From contig JAAZVZ010000005.1 in NCBI GenBank assembly GCA_018623155.1, positions 1-64,000 on the forward strand: 64,000 nt of DNA. Reading direction: 5' to 3'. Position 1 is the stretch's first letter. Each line of letters opens with the position of its first letter. The notes under the pieces are model-generated. The model saw only the letters and a list, made by a program, of their open reading frames with translations. It did no database searches and was not told where the DNA came from. The DNA is from Glaciecola sp. GTDB taxonomy: Bacteria; Pseudomonadota; Gammaproteobacteria; Enterobacterales; Alteromonadaceae. Both the position numbers and the translations under genes were made by a program. Below are positions 49,418-59,051 of this stretch, piece after piece.

Positions 49418-50435
49418 TCTCTGCCGGAACCTCTTTTATGGGACGTTTATAGCGACGCAGTTCTACAATCATTCCAAAATAAGGATGATCAAAATAATGA
49501 ACTTGCTGAGAAATGATCCTGCGACGCTGTTTGAACTCATGTGGCAGCAATATTCCGTTTTCAAGGGTATAAAAACCCATATGTGCATCAATGTGCAAAT
49601 AAGGAACGCCATTCACATAACGTATAAATACGTTTAATAAGCCGTCTAGTTCAAATTGTGGTTCGGTATTTTCTACTTCTCGGATTGGTATTATCTGATC
49701 TGGATAAATAACCGTCTCAGGAGCAGTAAGGTTCGCTTGAATCTGAGTGATCAAATCAACCTGAGAAACTTTATCTGTATTGTCTACAGATTCTTCAATG
49801 TCTTCAACCACTGACAACACATCAGGTGAACCATAGGTTAAGTTTTTTCCTGCAAGTATACGTATCGGAGTAGCATTCTCTTCACCCACCATAACAGGTT
49901 GACGCCAAACCGAGTGAAAAAGGGGCGTTGTGGTTTTGTCCCAGCGAATATTTTTATACAGTTCAATTAACTCGCGCTCAGATTCAGGCAAAAAATGAAT
50001 TGTTTCGGGATAAGGATTGATGAAGCCATCCATAATCACTGGCACATTGGCGATACTTTCTAGAGATTCACTTGGAATTGAGATAGGTTCAAGTGGTAAA
50101 GGCTGTGGTCGGCAATCAAAGGAGTGTTTAGAGGATTCGCCTTCACATATTGGTAAAGCAAGATATAACCAACGAAGGTCAGGTATGAGTTGTGTTAAAA
50201 ATAAACTCGAATCAGAATGATCAAAATCGATATCAATCTCAGTAGAAAACTGTTCTTGAACCCCTTCAGGACCAGCATGATATTTGAAAAGCAAGACTTC
50301 AACGTCAAACCACCAATCTGTTGTATCATTTTGTTGCGCATAAGCAGAACTGAGCGTGACCGTAATAAAAATCAGACTTGCAAGCAATATTCGCATGGTT
50401 ACGCGTAACGATTTTGAGGGGGTGTTAATGCGCAT
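49392..50435 (-). CDS. CsiV-like periplasmic peptidoglycan-binding protein
   Basis: The 347-residue protein has a signal peptide. With the ATG at 50435, immediately after the mfd stop codon (TAA then ATG), the n-region is 14 residues longer than with the alternative ATG at 50396, which gives the compact MRILLASLIFITVTLSSAYA. WWFDVEVLLFKYHAG near the mature start and the C-terminal HIDAHMGFYTLENGILLPHEFKQRRRIISQQVHYFDHPYFGMIVELRRYKR match the CsiV family, linked to lytic-transglycosylase and septal peptidoglycan control in Vibrio. Adjacent mfd supports the call, since this pair is conserved. The overlap with the ATR gene suggests one operon mfd-csiV-atr. Confidence 0.78.
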   Translation of the reverse strand: MRINTPSKSLRVTMRILLASLIFITVTLSSAYAQQNDTTDWWFDVEVLLFKYHAGPEGVQEQFSTEIDIDFDHSDSSLFLTQLIPDLRWLYLALPICEGESSKHSFDCRPQPLPLEPISIPSESLESIANVPVIMDGFINPYPETIHFLPESERELIELYKNIRWDKTTTPLFHSVWRQPVMVGEENATPIRILAGKNLTYGSPDVLSVVEDIEESVDNTDKVSQVDLITQIQANLTAPETVIYPDQIIPIREVENTEPQFELDGLLNVFIRYVNGVPYLHIDAHMGFYTLENGILLPHEFKQRRRIISQQVHYFDHPYFGMIVELRRYKRPIKEVPAENEDLYENR

Positions 50436-53400
50436 TTAAGCCGTTAATCCTTCTTCATAGAACCCGAGTAACAATTGCTCCACCCATTCGATTCGAGCTG
50501 ATGCAAAGGGGGCAGATTGATTCACATTTAGTTTGGTTGGGCCAGCGAATTGATATACATTGGGTTGTGCTTGCACTAACTTAATCAACCAGCCCGGGTT
50601 AATTTTGGCATCTTGAGCAAATTCTACCATACCACCTTTTGCGTTAGCTTCAATCTTTTTGATGCCTATATGTTTAGCAATGAGCTTAAAGCTAGCAATC
50701 ATAAAGAGGTGTTTTGCGGCCTCAGGCAACAAACCAAAGCGGTCAATGAGTTCCACTTGCAATTCATCAATACTCGCTTGATCTGAACATGAAGCAAGTC
50801 GTTTATAAATCGATAAGCGCATATTGACATCCCCCATATAATCTTCTGGAATTAATGCTGGAATGCGCAGTTCAATTTCGCTGTCATCACTAATGCTCTC
50901 AGTCAAGACAGGCTCTTTACCGTCTTGAATGGCTTTTACCGCTTTATCTAACATATCCATGTATAGGCTAAAGCCAATTGAGGCGATTTGTCCAGACTGA
51001 CCATCACCGAGCAGTTCGCCAGCACCGCGTATTTCCAGATCATGTGTTGCCAACGCGAACCCTGCGCCTAAGTCTTCTAATGAACTAATGGCTTCGAGTC
51101 GTTTGGCGGCATCCTTAGTCATGCGCCGTGGGTGTGGGGTGAGTAAATAGGCATAAGCCTGATGGTGTGAACGTCCAACTCGTCCTCTGAGTTGATGCAG
51201 TTGCGCCAAGCCCAAGTGGTCTGCTCTATCCATAATAATGGTATTAGCTGTAGGCACGTCGATGCCAGTTTCAATGATCGTGGTGCACAGTAACACGTTA
51301 TAGCGTTGATGATAAAAATCATCCATGACTGTCTCAAGCTCGCGTTCTTTCATCTGGCCATGTCCAACAGCAATTCGAGCTTCGGGTATGATTTCGAGTA
51401 ATTCTTGGCGAGTTTTCTCGATCGTGGCAATATCATTGTGTAAAAAATACACCTGTCCGCCACGTAACAATTCCCGCATGATTGCCTCACGAATGATGTC
51501 CACTCGTCGTTGCATGACAAATGTCTTGATCGGCAGGCGCTTAGCCGGAGGAGTTGCAATGATGGATAGATCTCGCATGCCACTCATGGCCATGTTCAAA
51601 GTCCGTGGAATGGGGGTAGCAGTAAGCGTCAAGATATCAACATCTGCGCGCAGGGCTTTAAACTTGTCTTTTTGTCTAACACCAAAGCGATGCTCTTCAT
51701 CAATAATGACCAGACCAAGATCGGCAAATTTCACATCACTTGAAAGTAATTTATGGGTACCAACAACGATATCCGCATGACCTGAGGTGATATCAGCCAT
51801 GGTGCTTTTTTGCTCTTTGGCGGAACTAAACCTTGATAACACTTGGATATTAAACGGCCAGTCATTAAAGCGATTTACAAAATTTTCAAAGTGCTGCTGT
51901 GCCAGCAAGGTAGTAGGAACCAAAATCGCTACTTGTTTGCCTTGATGGGCTGCAATAAAGGCGGCACGCATGGCAACCTCTGTTTTACCAAAGCCAACAT
52001 CACCACAGACTAACCTATCCATAGTGGAAGCACTGCCCATATCATTGAGTACTGCAGCAATAGCTTGTGCTTGGTCGGGCGTTTCATCATAAGGGAAACT
52101 ATCAGCAAATTGCTGGTAGGCATCCCAATCAATACCATGAGCAAAACCTGGTTTAGCCGCGCGTTGAGCATACACATTAAGTAGTTCAGCTGCGACATCG
52201 CGCACTTTTTTGGCCGCTTTTTCTTTGGCTTTTGACCATGCATCTGAGCCAAGCGCATGAAGCGGAGCATGTTCAGGATCGCCACCACTGTATCGCGAAA
52301 TAGCATGTAATGAGGCCACCGGAACGTAAAGTTTGGCACCTTTGGCATACTCAATGGCCATGAACTCCGTTTCGACGTCACCCGCAGCAATAATTTCAAG
52401 TCCGATAAAACGTCCCACACCATGGTCAATATGCACAATGGGTTGACCGGTACTGAGTTCAGCTAGGTTGCGAATGATCGCGCCTTCATCCGTCGCTTGA
52501 CGTTGGTCGCGCCGACGTTTCATGGTGATTTGATGGCCAAGCAACTCTGTTTCTGTAATGAATACTAAGGTGTCACGTTTGTCTTTATATAAAAAAGAAT
52601 GCTCGACCCTCCCAACCATAATGCTGACCAAACTCGGGCACGAAAAAGCGTCATTAAAATGCGCAATATTTACGGGCTTTAATGAGGTTTTTTTGAGAAG
52701 CTGAAGCAGATTTTCTTTACGACCTTGAGTTTCTGCACAGAACACAACACGCGTGCTGGCACCAAGACTGTTGAGAAAGTTATTTAATGCGATAAATGGC
52801 ATCTTTTTCGTGGCATCTACTGCAATTTCTGGCAAGGGGACACAACCATAATTGGTGCGACCACCCTTAGAGGCCGTTTTATTGGCACTGATACTGACGC
52901 GGGCAAAGGTTTTGATGCGGCCAAAACAGCTATTCTTATCTAAATAGAGTTTATCAGGACCAAGCAATGGTCTCTCTACATTATAGCGATACTGTTCATA
53001 ACGATGCGTTAGGTCTTGCCAAAAACGTTCTGTGGCACTTTCTAGATCTTCATCCAACAATAGAAGAGTGTGGTCGGGAAGATAATCAAACAATGTCGAG
53101 GTTGTATCAAAAAATAAGGGTAAATAGTATTCGACGCCACCAGGCATCATTCCTTTGGTGATTTGAGTGAACGCCGAATCTTTGCTGGTATGATCCGGAA
53201 ACAATTCTAGATACTGCTGACGAAAAACGGTTATGGCGTTACTATCAGTGGGAAATTCTCTGGCTGGTAATAGTTTTATTTCATCAACGGTTTCGCCAGA
53301 ACGCTGGTCTGACGGATTAAAAAAGCGAATCGAATCAATTTCATCATCAAACAAGTCCACTCGAAACGGTTTTTCTGAGCCCATCGGGAATAGATCAATG

Positions 53401-53924
53401 ATGGAACCGCGGACACAGAACTCACTGTGACTCATGACTTGTGATACATGTAAATATCCAGCTTGTTCTAATTGCTGGCGAAATGCATCGACGTCTAAGG
53501 TTTGCCCGCGTTTGAGGTATAAAGCATAGTGTGCAAGATAATCGGTTGGCGCGAGCCGTTGAAGTGCGGTTTTCATAGGCACTATGATGCATTGTACGTT
53601 CCCTTGAGTGAGTTCATACAATGTTTCTAGTCGTTGCGAAACAATGTCTTGATGGGGTGAAAAATGATCATAAGGTAACGTTTCCCAGTCAGGGAATATC
53701 TGAACCTGCACTTCTGCTTGAACAAATATCTGAATTTCGGCTGCCAAACGCGTGGCACTGTTCATCGTTGGTGTCAGAATAACGATAGGGCGTTGTTCAA
53801 CTTCTAATGCTTGAGCAATAGCGAGTGCTTTACTGGCACCGTGTAGCTCACCCCAACCCAAGTGAGAAGGGAGTTTGCCGGCACTCAATGTATCGGGCAA
53901 AGTAATCGGTAAAAATGAACTCAT
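50436..53924 (-). CDS. mfd: Transcription-repair coupling factor Mfd
   Basis: Mfd displaces stalled RNA polymerase and recruits UvrA for repair. From the ATG at 53924 the protein has 1162 residues (E. coli 1148). It has the UvrB-like N-terminal region, the RNAP-interacting domain near 480-560 (YVPVASLHAISRYSGGDPEHAPL), helicase motifs CGDVGFGKTEVAMRA (Walker A) and IDEEHRFGVRQK (Walker B), and the C-terminal D7 domain. In-frame codons upstream to 53981 would add 19 residues. It is divergent from lolC. Confidence 0.96.
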   Translation of the reverse strand: MSSFLPITLPDTLSAGKLPSHLGWGELHGASKALAIAQALEVEQRPIVILTPTMNSATRLAAEIQIFVQAEVQVQIFPDWETLPYDHFSPHQDIVSQRLETLYELTQGNVQCIIVPMKTALQRLAPTDYLAHYALYLKRGQTLDVDAFRQQLEQAGYLHVSQVMSHSEFCVRGSIIDLFPMGSEKPFRVDLFDDEIDSIRFFNPSDQRSGETVDEIKLLPAREFPTDSNAITVFRQQYLELFPDHTSKDSAFTQITKGMMPGGVEYYLPLFFDTTSTLFDYLPDHTLLLLDEDLESATERFWQDLTHRYEQYRYNVERPLLGPDKLYLDKNSCFGRIKTFARVSISANKTASKGGRTNYGCVPLPEIAVDATKKMPFIALNNFLNSLGASTRVVFCAETQGRKENLLQLLKKTSLKPVNIAHFNDAFSCPSLVSIMVGRVEHSFLYKDKRDTLVFITETELLGHQITMKRRRDQRQATDEGAIIRNLAELSTGQPIVHIDHGVGRFIGLEIIAAGDVETEFMAIEYAKGAKLYVPVASLHAISRYSGGDPEHAPLHALGSDAWSKAKEKAAKKVRDVAAELLNVYAQRAAKPGFAHGIDWDAYQQFADSFPYDETPDQAQAIAAVLNDMGSASTMDRLVCGDVGFGKTEVAMRAAFIAAHQGKQVAILVPTTLLAQQHFENFVNRFNDWPFNIQVLSRFSSAKEQKSTMADITSGHADIVVGTHKLLSSDVKFADLGLVIIDEEHRFGVRQKDKFKALRADVDILTLTATPIPRTLNMAMSGMRDLSIIATPPAKRLPIKTFVMQRRVDIIREAIMRELLRGGQVYFLHNDIATIEKTRQELLEIIPEARIAVGHGQMKERELETVMDDFYHQRYNVLLCTTIIETGIDVPTANTIIMDRADHLGLAQLHQLRGRVGRSHHQAYAYLLTPHPRRMTKDAAKRLEAISSLEDLGAGFALATHDLEIRGAGELLGDGQSGQIASIGFSLYMDMLDKAVKAIQDGKEPVLTESISDDSEIELRIPALIPEDYMGDVNMRLSIYKRLASCSDQASIDELQVELIDRFGLLPEAAKHLFMIASFKLIAKHIGIKKIEANAKGGMVEFAQDAKINPGWLIKLVQAQPNVYQFAGPTKLNVNQSAPFASARIEWVEQLLLGFYEEGLTA

Positions 53925-54049
53925 GAATGATTTATTTGTTTGTTTTGGTGATAGTTCAGCAATAGTTTTCTCGCTAAACAAACGATAATGACTTATTATG
54001 CCTTAAAAATCATATTGCTACTACGTTCAACACAGAATTCTGTTCACCT

Positions 54050-55264
54050 ATGTTTAATGTGTCACAAACTGGATTATTTGCGAGTTTTTTTATCGGGATG
54101 CGTTATGCCAAAATAATGCGCCAGCGAAAGCTATCCCGCTCTACATCTAAGTTTTTGGCATTTATCAATTTTTTTTCAGTGTTGGGATTGACCCTTGGGG
54201 TGATGTCATTGATCGTGGTGATGGCAGTGATGAGTGGTCTTGAGGGGCAACTCAAAGATCGTATGCTCAACTTAATACCTCATGTGCTAATTCAATCCGA
54301 TGAGGCAGTTAATCTGCCGACATCATTATTGCGTTCACAAACGCTTTATACCGAATCCCAAGCTCTATTACAAACACAACAGGACCTTGCGCCTGTTGTG
54401 GTTCAAGGTATGGCAACACAGGTATTACTCAATGAGTTGGCGTTGAATAAATACCTAGTCTTAGGAGAGTTTTCTGACTTTGTCAGTGATTATCACATCG
54501 TTTTGGGTTCGGCTCTCGCGAGACAGCTGAATGTCAGTGTTGGGGATAAAGTGCGCATCATTGTACCCGGTCAAAGCCGTTACACACCGTTTGGACGGAT
54601 CCCTTTGCAACGTTTAGTGACAGTACAAGCCGTTTATCAGATGCTCACCAACGCAGATGACTACATGGTATTTATGCCCTTGTCGAGTGTACAAAAATTT
54701 ACCCGTGATTCCCCAAAGACGCAGCGTTTGTTTTTGAGCGATGCCTTTGCATTAGGAAAAATATTTTCCTATTTGGAGGGGGCTCAATTCAGCACTTGGC
54801 GTGAACGGGAAGGGGCTTTTTTTGATGCTGTAAGAATGGAAAAAAATCTCATGAGCATCATGCTCAGCCTCATTGTTGCCATTGCTGCGTTTAATATTGT
54901 TGCCGCGCTGGTCATGTTGGTCAACGAAAAGCACAGTGATATTGCTATTTTGCGCAGCCAAGGTTTCTCAAAACCTGCAGTCATGCTTATTTTTATCATC
55001 ACGGGTCTAACCAACGCACTAAAAGGGACTTTACTTGGTTGTCTATTAGGTATCGTGGTGATCTTTAGCATGAATCCTTTGTTGCTGTATATGGATGCGC
55101 CGATCAGCCTAGCCATTGATGGTAATCCCATCCCTTATATACTGCATGTGTCGGATGTAGCAAAAGTCATTTTAGGCGCGATTGGTCTGTGTCTCATGGC
55201 GACGATAGTACCAAGTTTACGAGCTCTAAAAGTGGAACCTTCTCAAGCGTTGGCCAGTGAATAA
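54050..55264 (+). CDS. lolC: Lipoprotein-releasing permease LolC
   Basis: LolC is a membrane subunit of the LolCDE transporter that loads lipoproteins on LolA. The 404-residue protein has an N-terminal transmembrane helix (about 38-60), a large periplasmic region with VRIIVPGQSRYTPFGRIPLQRL near 166-187 (equivalent to the LolC Hook), and three C-terminal transmembrane helices with MEKNLMSIMLSLIVAIAAFNIVAALVMLVNEK near 263-294. Divergent placement beside mfd matches E. coli. The lolD ATPase and lolE partner normally follow but are absent here; a phosphoribosyltransferase gene follows instead. Confidence 0.92.
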   Translation: MFNVSQTGLFASFFIGMRYAKIMRQRKLSRSTSKFLAFINFFSVLGLTLGVMSLIVVMAVMSGLEGQLKDRMLNLIPHVLIQSDEAVNLPTSLLRSQTLYTESQALLQTQQDLAPVVVQGMATQVLLNELALNKYLVLGEFSDFVSDYHIVLGSALARQLNVSVGDKVRIIVPGQSRYTPFGRIPLQRLVTVQAVYQMLTNADDYMVFMPLSSVQKFTRDSPKTQRLFLSDAFALGKIFSYLEGAQFSTWREREGAFFDAVRMEKNLMSIMLSLIVAIAAFNIVAALVMLVNEKHSDIAILRSQGFSKPAVMLIFIITGLTNALKGTLLGCLLGIVVIFSMNPLLLYMDAPISLAIDGNPIPYILHVSDVAKVILGAIGLCLMATIVPSLRALKVEPSQALASE

Positions 55265-55326
55265 TTTGAGCCCTCAGTCATACCACAGTATACTGAGCGT
55301 CAATAATTAAAAATATGAAATTCATC

Positions 55327-55884
55327 ATGACAGATAAAGTATATATCTCTGCTCAATCCCTCTTACAAGACTCATTCCGTCTTGCACATCAAGTCTACCA
55401 AAGCGGCTTTGTGCCTGATTTTATTGTTGGTATATGGCGTGGTGGAGCCCCAATTGGAATTGCGGTACAGGAGTATTTTGAATACAAAAATATCACCACC
55501 GATCATATTGCTGTGCGGACGTCATCTTATTATGGCATTGGGCAGCAATCTCGTGAAATTAAAGTGCATGGTTTACACTACTTAATTGAAAATGCCAATG
55601 CCGAACATTCTTTACTCATTGTCGATGACATCTTTGATTCTGGTCGCAGTGTGGAAGCACTTATCAAACAAATACAGACACAGATGCGTAAAAATACCCC
55701 AGGGCAAATTAAAGTTGCTTGCCCTTGGTTTAAACCAGCAAACAATAAGACTCAGTTATTACCAGATTTTTATATTACCGAGACGACCGATTGGGTTGTA
55801 TTTCCCCATGAGTTAACGGGTATTGATAAGTCTGAATTGCTCGCGGGCAAATCAGATCTCGCAGGCTTAGAGGATATCCTTTAA
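55327..55884 (+). CDS. Phosphoribosyltransferase family protein
   Basis: The 185-residue protein has the PRPP-binding loop LIVDDIFDSGRSVEAL near residues 94-109 and an upstream GIWRGGAPIG loop near 35-44. It matches the type I PRTase fold of purine salvage enzymes (hypoxanthine or xanthine-guanine type), but the substrate-specifying hood is not one I recognise confidently. The ATG at 55327 is chosen for length; an in-frame ATG at 55315 adds four residues. It lies 62 bp after lolC, where lolD would be expected. Confidence 0.8.
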   Translation: MTDKVYISAQSLLQDSFRLAHQVYQSGFVPDFIVGIWRGGAPIGIAVQEYFEYKNITTDHIAVRTSSYYGIGQQSREIKVHGLHYLIENANAEHSLLIVDDIFDSGRSVEALIKQIQTQMRKNTPGQIKVACPWFKPANNKTQLLPDFYITETTDWVVFPHELTGIDKSELLAGKSDLAGLEDIL

Positions 55885-55896
55885 TACACTGGCTAC

Positions 55897-56535
55897 TTAA
55901 TCTTTTGGGTCAAAGTAGTGATCGTCCTTAAATGTCTTGACCCAATGGGGGCGGTAGATGATGAGCAACGTCATGGTCATACCATTGAGCATAGCCTCTG
56001 GAAAGAGTAATAAAGGAATTAATACTAAGAAGTTGTCATTGACAACCTGCCATGTATGCACTCCATTCAAAACATAAAATCCGCCCAAAAAGAACATCTT
56101 TAGGGCAATCATCAGGGCACCAGGAAAAAACGCGTTGATGAAGACATATACAAATAAATGTCTAGGTACTCGGTGGAAGCTAAAGGAGTACACCGCATAG
56201 GTGAGTGCGATGGGTAGGGCTACGCCAAGCAAACCGTTTGCACCCAGCATTTGCCAACTTTCTTTGCCAACGAATGTTATCGCAAATAGTACTATCCCAC
56301 CTATAAATAATGCATAGCGAAAACCTAATGTAAGTGTCAGTGCTGAAAGCCACAAAAAATGGACATCCAAACCTTCATAGATCCCAGCTCGAAATAGCCA
56401 AAGTGCAAACACTGATGCGCCTGCACCAAATACCAAATGTTGTAAAAACGACGATTGCCTGAATTCCTGCCAATCAATATGACGGATATTCCAAGCATAC
56501 AAAGCGACAAACCCCGCCAGAGCAAACCATGTCAT
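55897..56535 (-). CDS. CbiM-like multi-pass membrane protein
   Basis: The 212-residue protein has about seven hydrophobic segments. RVPRHLFVYVFINAFFPGALMIALKMFF near 121-148 and PEAMLNGMTMTLLIIYRP near 177-194 resemble the CbiM/ECF permease family and the stand-alone COG3235 group. CbiM proper imports cobalt with ATPase and EcfT partners; none is nearby, and the N-terminal Met-His motif of CbiM is not present, so a role in metal uptake is only a suggestion. It lies 3 bp before the xthA stop on the same strand and is probably co-transcribed with it. Confidence 0.7.
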   Translation of the reverse strand: MTWFALAGFVALYAWNIRHIDWQEFRQSSFLQHLVFGAGASVFALWLFRAGIYEGLDVHFLWLSALTLTLGFRYALFIGGIVLFAITFVGKESWQMLGANGLLGVALPIALTYAVYSFSFHRVPRHLFVYVFINAFFPGALMIALKMFFLGGFYVLNGVHTWQVVNDNFLVLIPLLLFPEAMLNGMTMTLLIIYRPHWVKTFKDDHYFDPKD

Positions 56536-56538
56536 TGT

Positions 56539-57345
56539 TTATTCAAACTCAGCGAAAATAGGCGCATGGTCAGATGGCTTTTCTAATGCTCGCGAAACGT
56601 AACATATTTCAGACTCGATGCATTTTTGCGCCATAGATTGACTGGCTAAAATGACATCAATACGCAAACCTCGATTATCGTCAAAGCCTTTGGAGCGGTA
56701 GTCAAACCATGAATACCGCTCTGTTTTGTCTGGGTAAAGTGAGCGGAAGGTATCAACCAAACCAAAATCTTGCAAGGTCGCTAACATTTCACGTTCAACC
56801 GGTTGAAAGGAGCACTTTCCAGTTTTTAACCAGCGTTTTTGATTGGGTTCGCCAATACCAATATCTAAATCAGTCGGAGAAATATTAATATCGCCCATAA
56901 CAATGATGTGTTCTTCTGCGGTATGCGCTTGGTGCAAATGTGCTGTCAAATCTTTATAAAATTCAACCTTATACGGGAATTTGGTTTCATGGTGAATGTT
57001 TTCACCTTGTGGAAAATACCCATTATACACGGTGACATCTTCACCTTGATTATTTTCAACCGTAACGGCAATGAGACGCTTTTGTTTATCTTCATCGTCG
57101 GTCGGTAAACCATACTGAACTTGCTTGATTGTGCGCTTGGACAATATGGCAACACCATAGTGTGCTTTTTGACCATGAAACACAACGTCATAACCCATAG
57201 ATTTGATATCTTCGACTGGAAATTGAGCATTATCTACTTTGATTTCTTGTAAACCAATTAAGTCAGGCTGATGCAAATCAATGACGGATTGTAACTGTGC
57301 AAGACGGGCGCGCACACCGTTGATATTGAATGAGATGATTTTCAT
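56539..57345 (-). CDS. xthA: Exodeoxyribonuclease III
   Basis: XthA is the AP endonuclease and 3'-exonuclease of base-excision repair. From the ATG at 57345 the protein has 268 residues with MKIISFNINGVRARL at the start, catalytic Glu34 in GLQEIKV, GDINISPTDLDIG near 149-161, and the closing PSDHAPI with the catalytic His near residue 259. The in-frame codons up to 57408 would add a non-conserved tail. It is divergent from the desulfurase fusion. Confidence 0.96.
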   Translation of the reverse strand: MKIISFNINGVRARLAQLQSVIDLHQPDLIGLQEIKVDNAQFPVEDIKSMGYDVVFHGQKAHYGVAILSKRTIKQVQYGLPTDDEDKQKRLIAVTVENNQGEDVTVYNGYFPQGENIHHETKFPYKVEFYKDLTAHLHQAHTAEEHIIVMGDINISPTDLDIGIGEPNQKRWLKTGKCSFQPVEREMLATLQDFGLVDTFRSLYPDKTERYSWFDYRSKGFDDNRGLRIDVILASQSMAQKCIESEICYVSRALEKPSDHAPIFAEFE

Positions 57346-57425
57346 TATTGTTTTTAACTCTGAGTTAGCGTGTGATTTTATGTGGTTTGGTATCATGATA
57401 CACTGCATCGGTATTTCGATGAAGA

Positions 57426-59051
57426 GTGAATTATATCGTGTCGGTGTTTCGTGCTGATTTTCCTTTTTTTACCCATTATCCTGACGCTTTGTATTTTGAT
57501 AACGCGGCTACGACACATAAGCCACAATGCGTTTTGGACAACATGCAACACAGCTATATTCATATCAATGCCAATGTACACCGTTCTTCCTATGGTTTAG
57601 CTCAACAGGCAACCACCGCATTTGAAGAGGCTAGACAAACACTTGCAGACTTTATCAATGCCCCTCATCCTAACCAAATTGTTTGGACAAAAGGGGCGAC
57701 GGAAGGGCTTAATTTATTGGCTCATGGTCTTGCCTCCGCCAATCTGTTAGATGGGGAAGAGATCATTCTTTTAATCAGTGAGCACCATGCGAACTTACTT
57801 CCTTGGCGACGCATGGCAGAGCAATGTGGTCTCAGTATTGTGTATCATGGCATCAATGAGCAAGGTGATGTTGACTACGACGCACTTCTTCAACTTATAT
57901 CAGATAAGACCGCGTTAGTCGCCTGCGCCCATGTTTCGAATGTGTTGGGCACCATTCATCCAGTGACAGAGATTGCAGCACGTGCTAAAGCTCATGGTGC
58001 ACTGTGTATTATCGATGGTACTCAAGCCGTAGCACATTTGGAAGTTGACGTTCAAGCCATTGGGTGTGATGCCTATGTGTTCAGCAGTCACAAAATGTTT
58101 GGCCCTACCGGCGTGGGTGTTTTATATGGCACCACAACATTATTAGACGCCCTGGGCGTTTACCATCTGGGCGGGGAGATGGTACAGCAAGTCACACGTG
58201 ATAGCGTATCTTATCAACCTGCTCCACTTAAATTTGAAGCGGGTACGCCTGCTCTACATGGTGTATTAGGTTTGGCTTGTGCCACGCAGTATCTGCAGAA
58301 GCATGCGTTAGCTTGGTCGAAACACGAACAAATATTACAACTAGCGTTGATAACGGCTTTAACTGACAGACCGGAATTCACATTTTATGGACAAAAAGCG
58401 ATACAGTTAGGACGTTCGATCCCTTTGGTCTCATTTAACCATGCGCATATTAACGGCTATGATCTGCTGCAACAACTACAGAGTTTCCAAATATCTATGA
58501 GGGTGGGGCAACATTGTGCTATGCCATTGCAACATGCATTAGGCATTGAGAGCAGTATTCGTATTTCTTTAGCAGGGTACAATACCGTTACAGACATAGA
58601 TCGATTTTTTGCATTAATGGATCGCTTTACCGCGCCAGCTCAAATTAATGTATCGCTTGCACTGCAAGAAAATCAATCATCTTCTTCACAGCGTAAAGTG
58701 GAATCACTTCTATCCCAAGCGCATGGCTTTGCGGCGATTAATAGAGCGTTAATGTTAGCGTCTAAACACTGTCCAATATTAGATAAGGTGGAGCATAGTG
58801 ATCAGTACCTAGTGCATGGCTGTGAGGCTGCGGTATATCTTAAAAAAGAAGGTCAGCTATGGTTTGGTTACAGTCAAAGTAAGATCATCCGTGGGGTATT
58901 AGCCGTTCTATTATTGCGCGCAAACGATCTGAATGAAACGGCAAAACATTATGATTTTGCCGCGTATTTAGATGAATTAGGGATCACACAAGTGCTCAGT
59001 CAATCACGGGTATCTGGGGTGGGACAGATAATTGCGCGATTGACTGCTTAG
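57426..59051 (+). CDS. Fused cysteine desulfurase (SufS/CsdA type) and SufE/CsdE sulfur acceptor
   Basis: The 541-residue protein joins two sulfur-transfer proteins. Residues 1-405 form a class V aminotransferase fold: PLP Lys223 in SSHKMFGPTG, His120/His121 in SEHHANLLPW, and the persulfide Cys364 in RVGQHCAMPL. Residues about 425-541 match SufE/CsdE: acceptor Cys466 in YLVHGCEAAVYL, then GYSQSKIIRGVLAVLLL and LSQSRVSGVGQII. The linker near 406-425 is Ser/Gln-rich. In E. coli these are separate partners (CsdA with CsdE, SufS with SufE). GTG is used at 57426; GTG at 57438 is equally possible. The tail overlaps the convergent glycosyltransferase gene by 56 bp. Confidence 0.9.
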   Translation: MNYIVSVFRADFPFFTHYPDALYFDNAATTHKPQCVLDNMQHSYIHINANVHRSSYGLAQQATTAFEEARQTLADFINAPHPNQIVWTKGATEGLNLLAHGLASANLLDGEEIILLISEHHANLLPWRRMAEQCGLSIVYHGINEQGDVDYDALLQLISDKTALVACAHVSNVLGTIHPVTEIAARAKAHGALCIIDGTQAVAHLEVDVQAIGCDAYVFSSHKMFGPTGVGVLYGTTTLLDALGVYHLGGEMVQQVTRDSVSYQPAPLKFEAGTPALHGVLGLACATQYLQKHALAWSKHEQILQLALITALTDRPEFTFYGQKAIQLGRSIPLVSFNHAHINGYDLLQQLQSFQISMRVGQHCAMPLQHALGIESSIRISLAGYNTVTDIDRFFALMDRFTAPAQINVSLALQENQSSSSQRKVESLLSQAHGFAAINRALMLASKHCPILDKVEHSDQYLVHGCEAAVYLKKEGQLWFGYSQSKIIRGVLAVLLLRANDLNETAKHYDFAAYLDELGITQVLSQSRVSGVGQIIARLTA

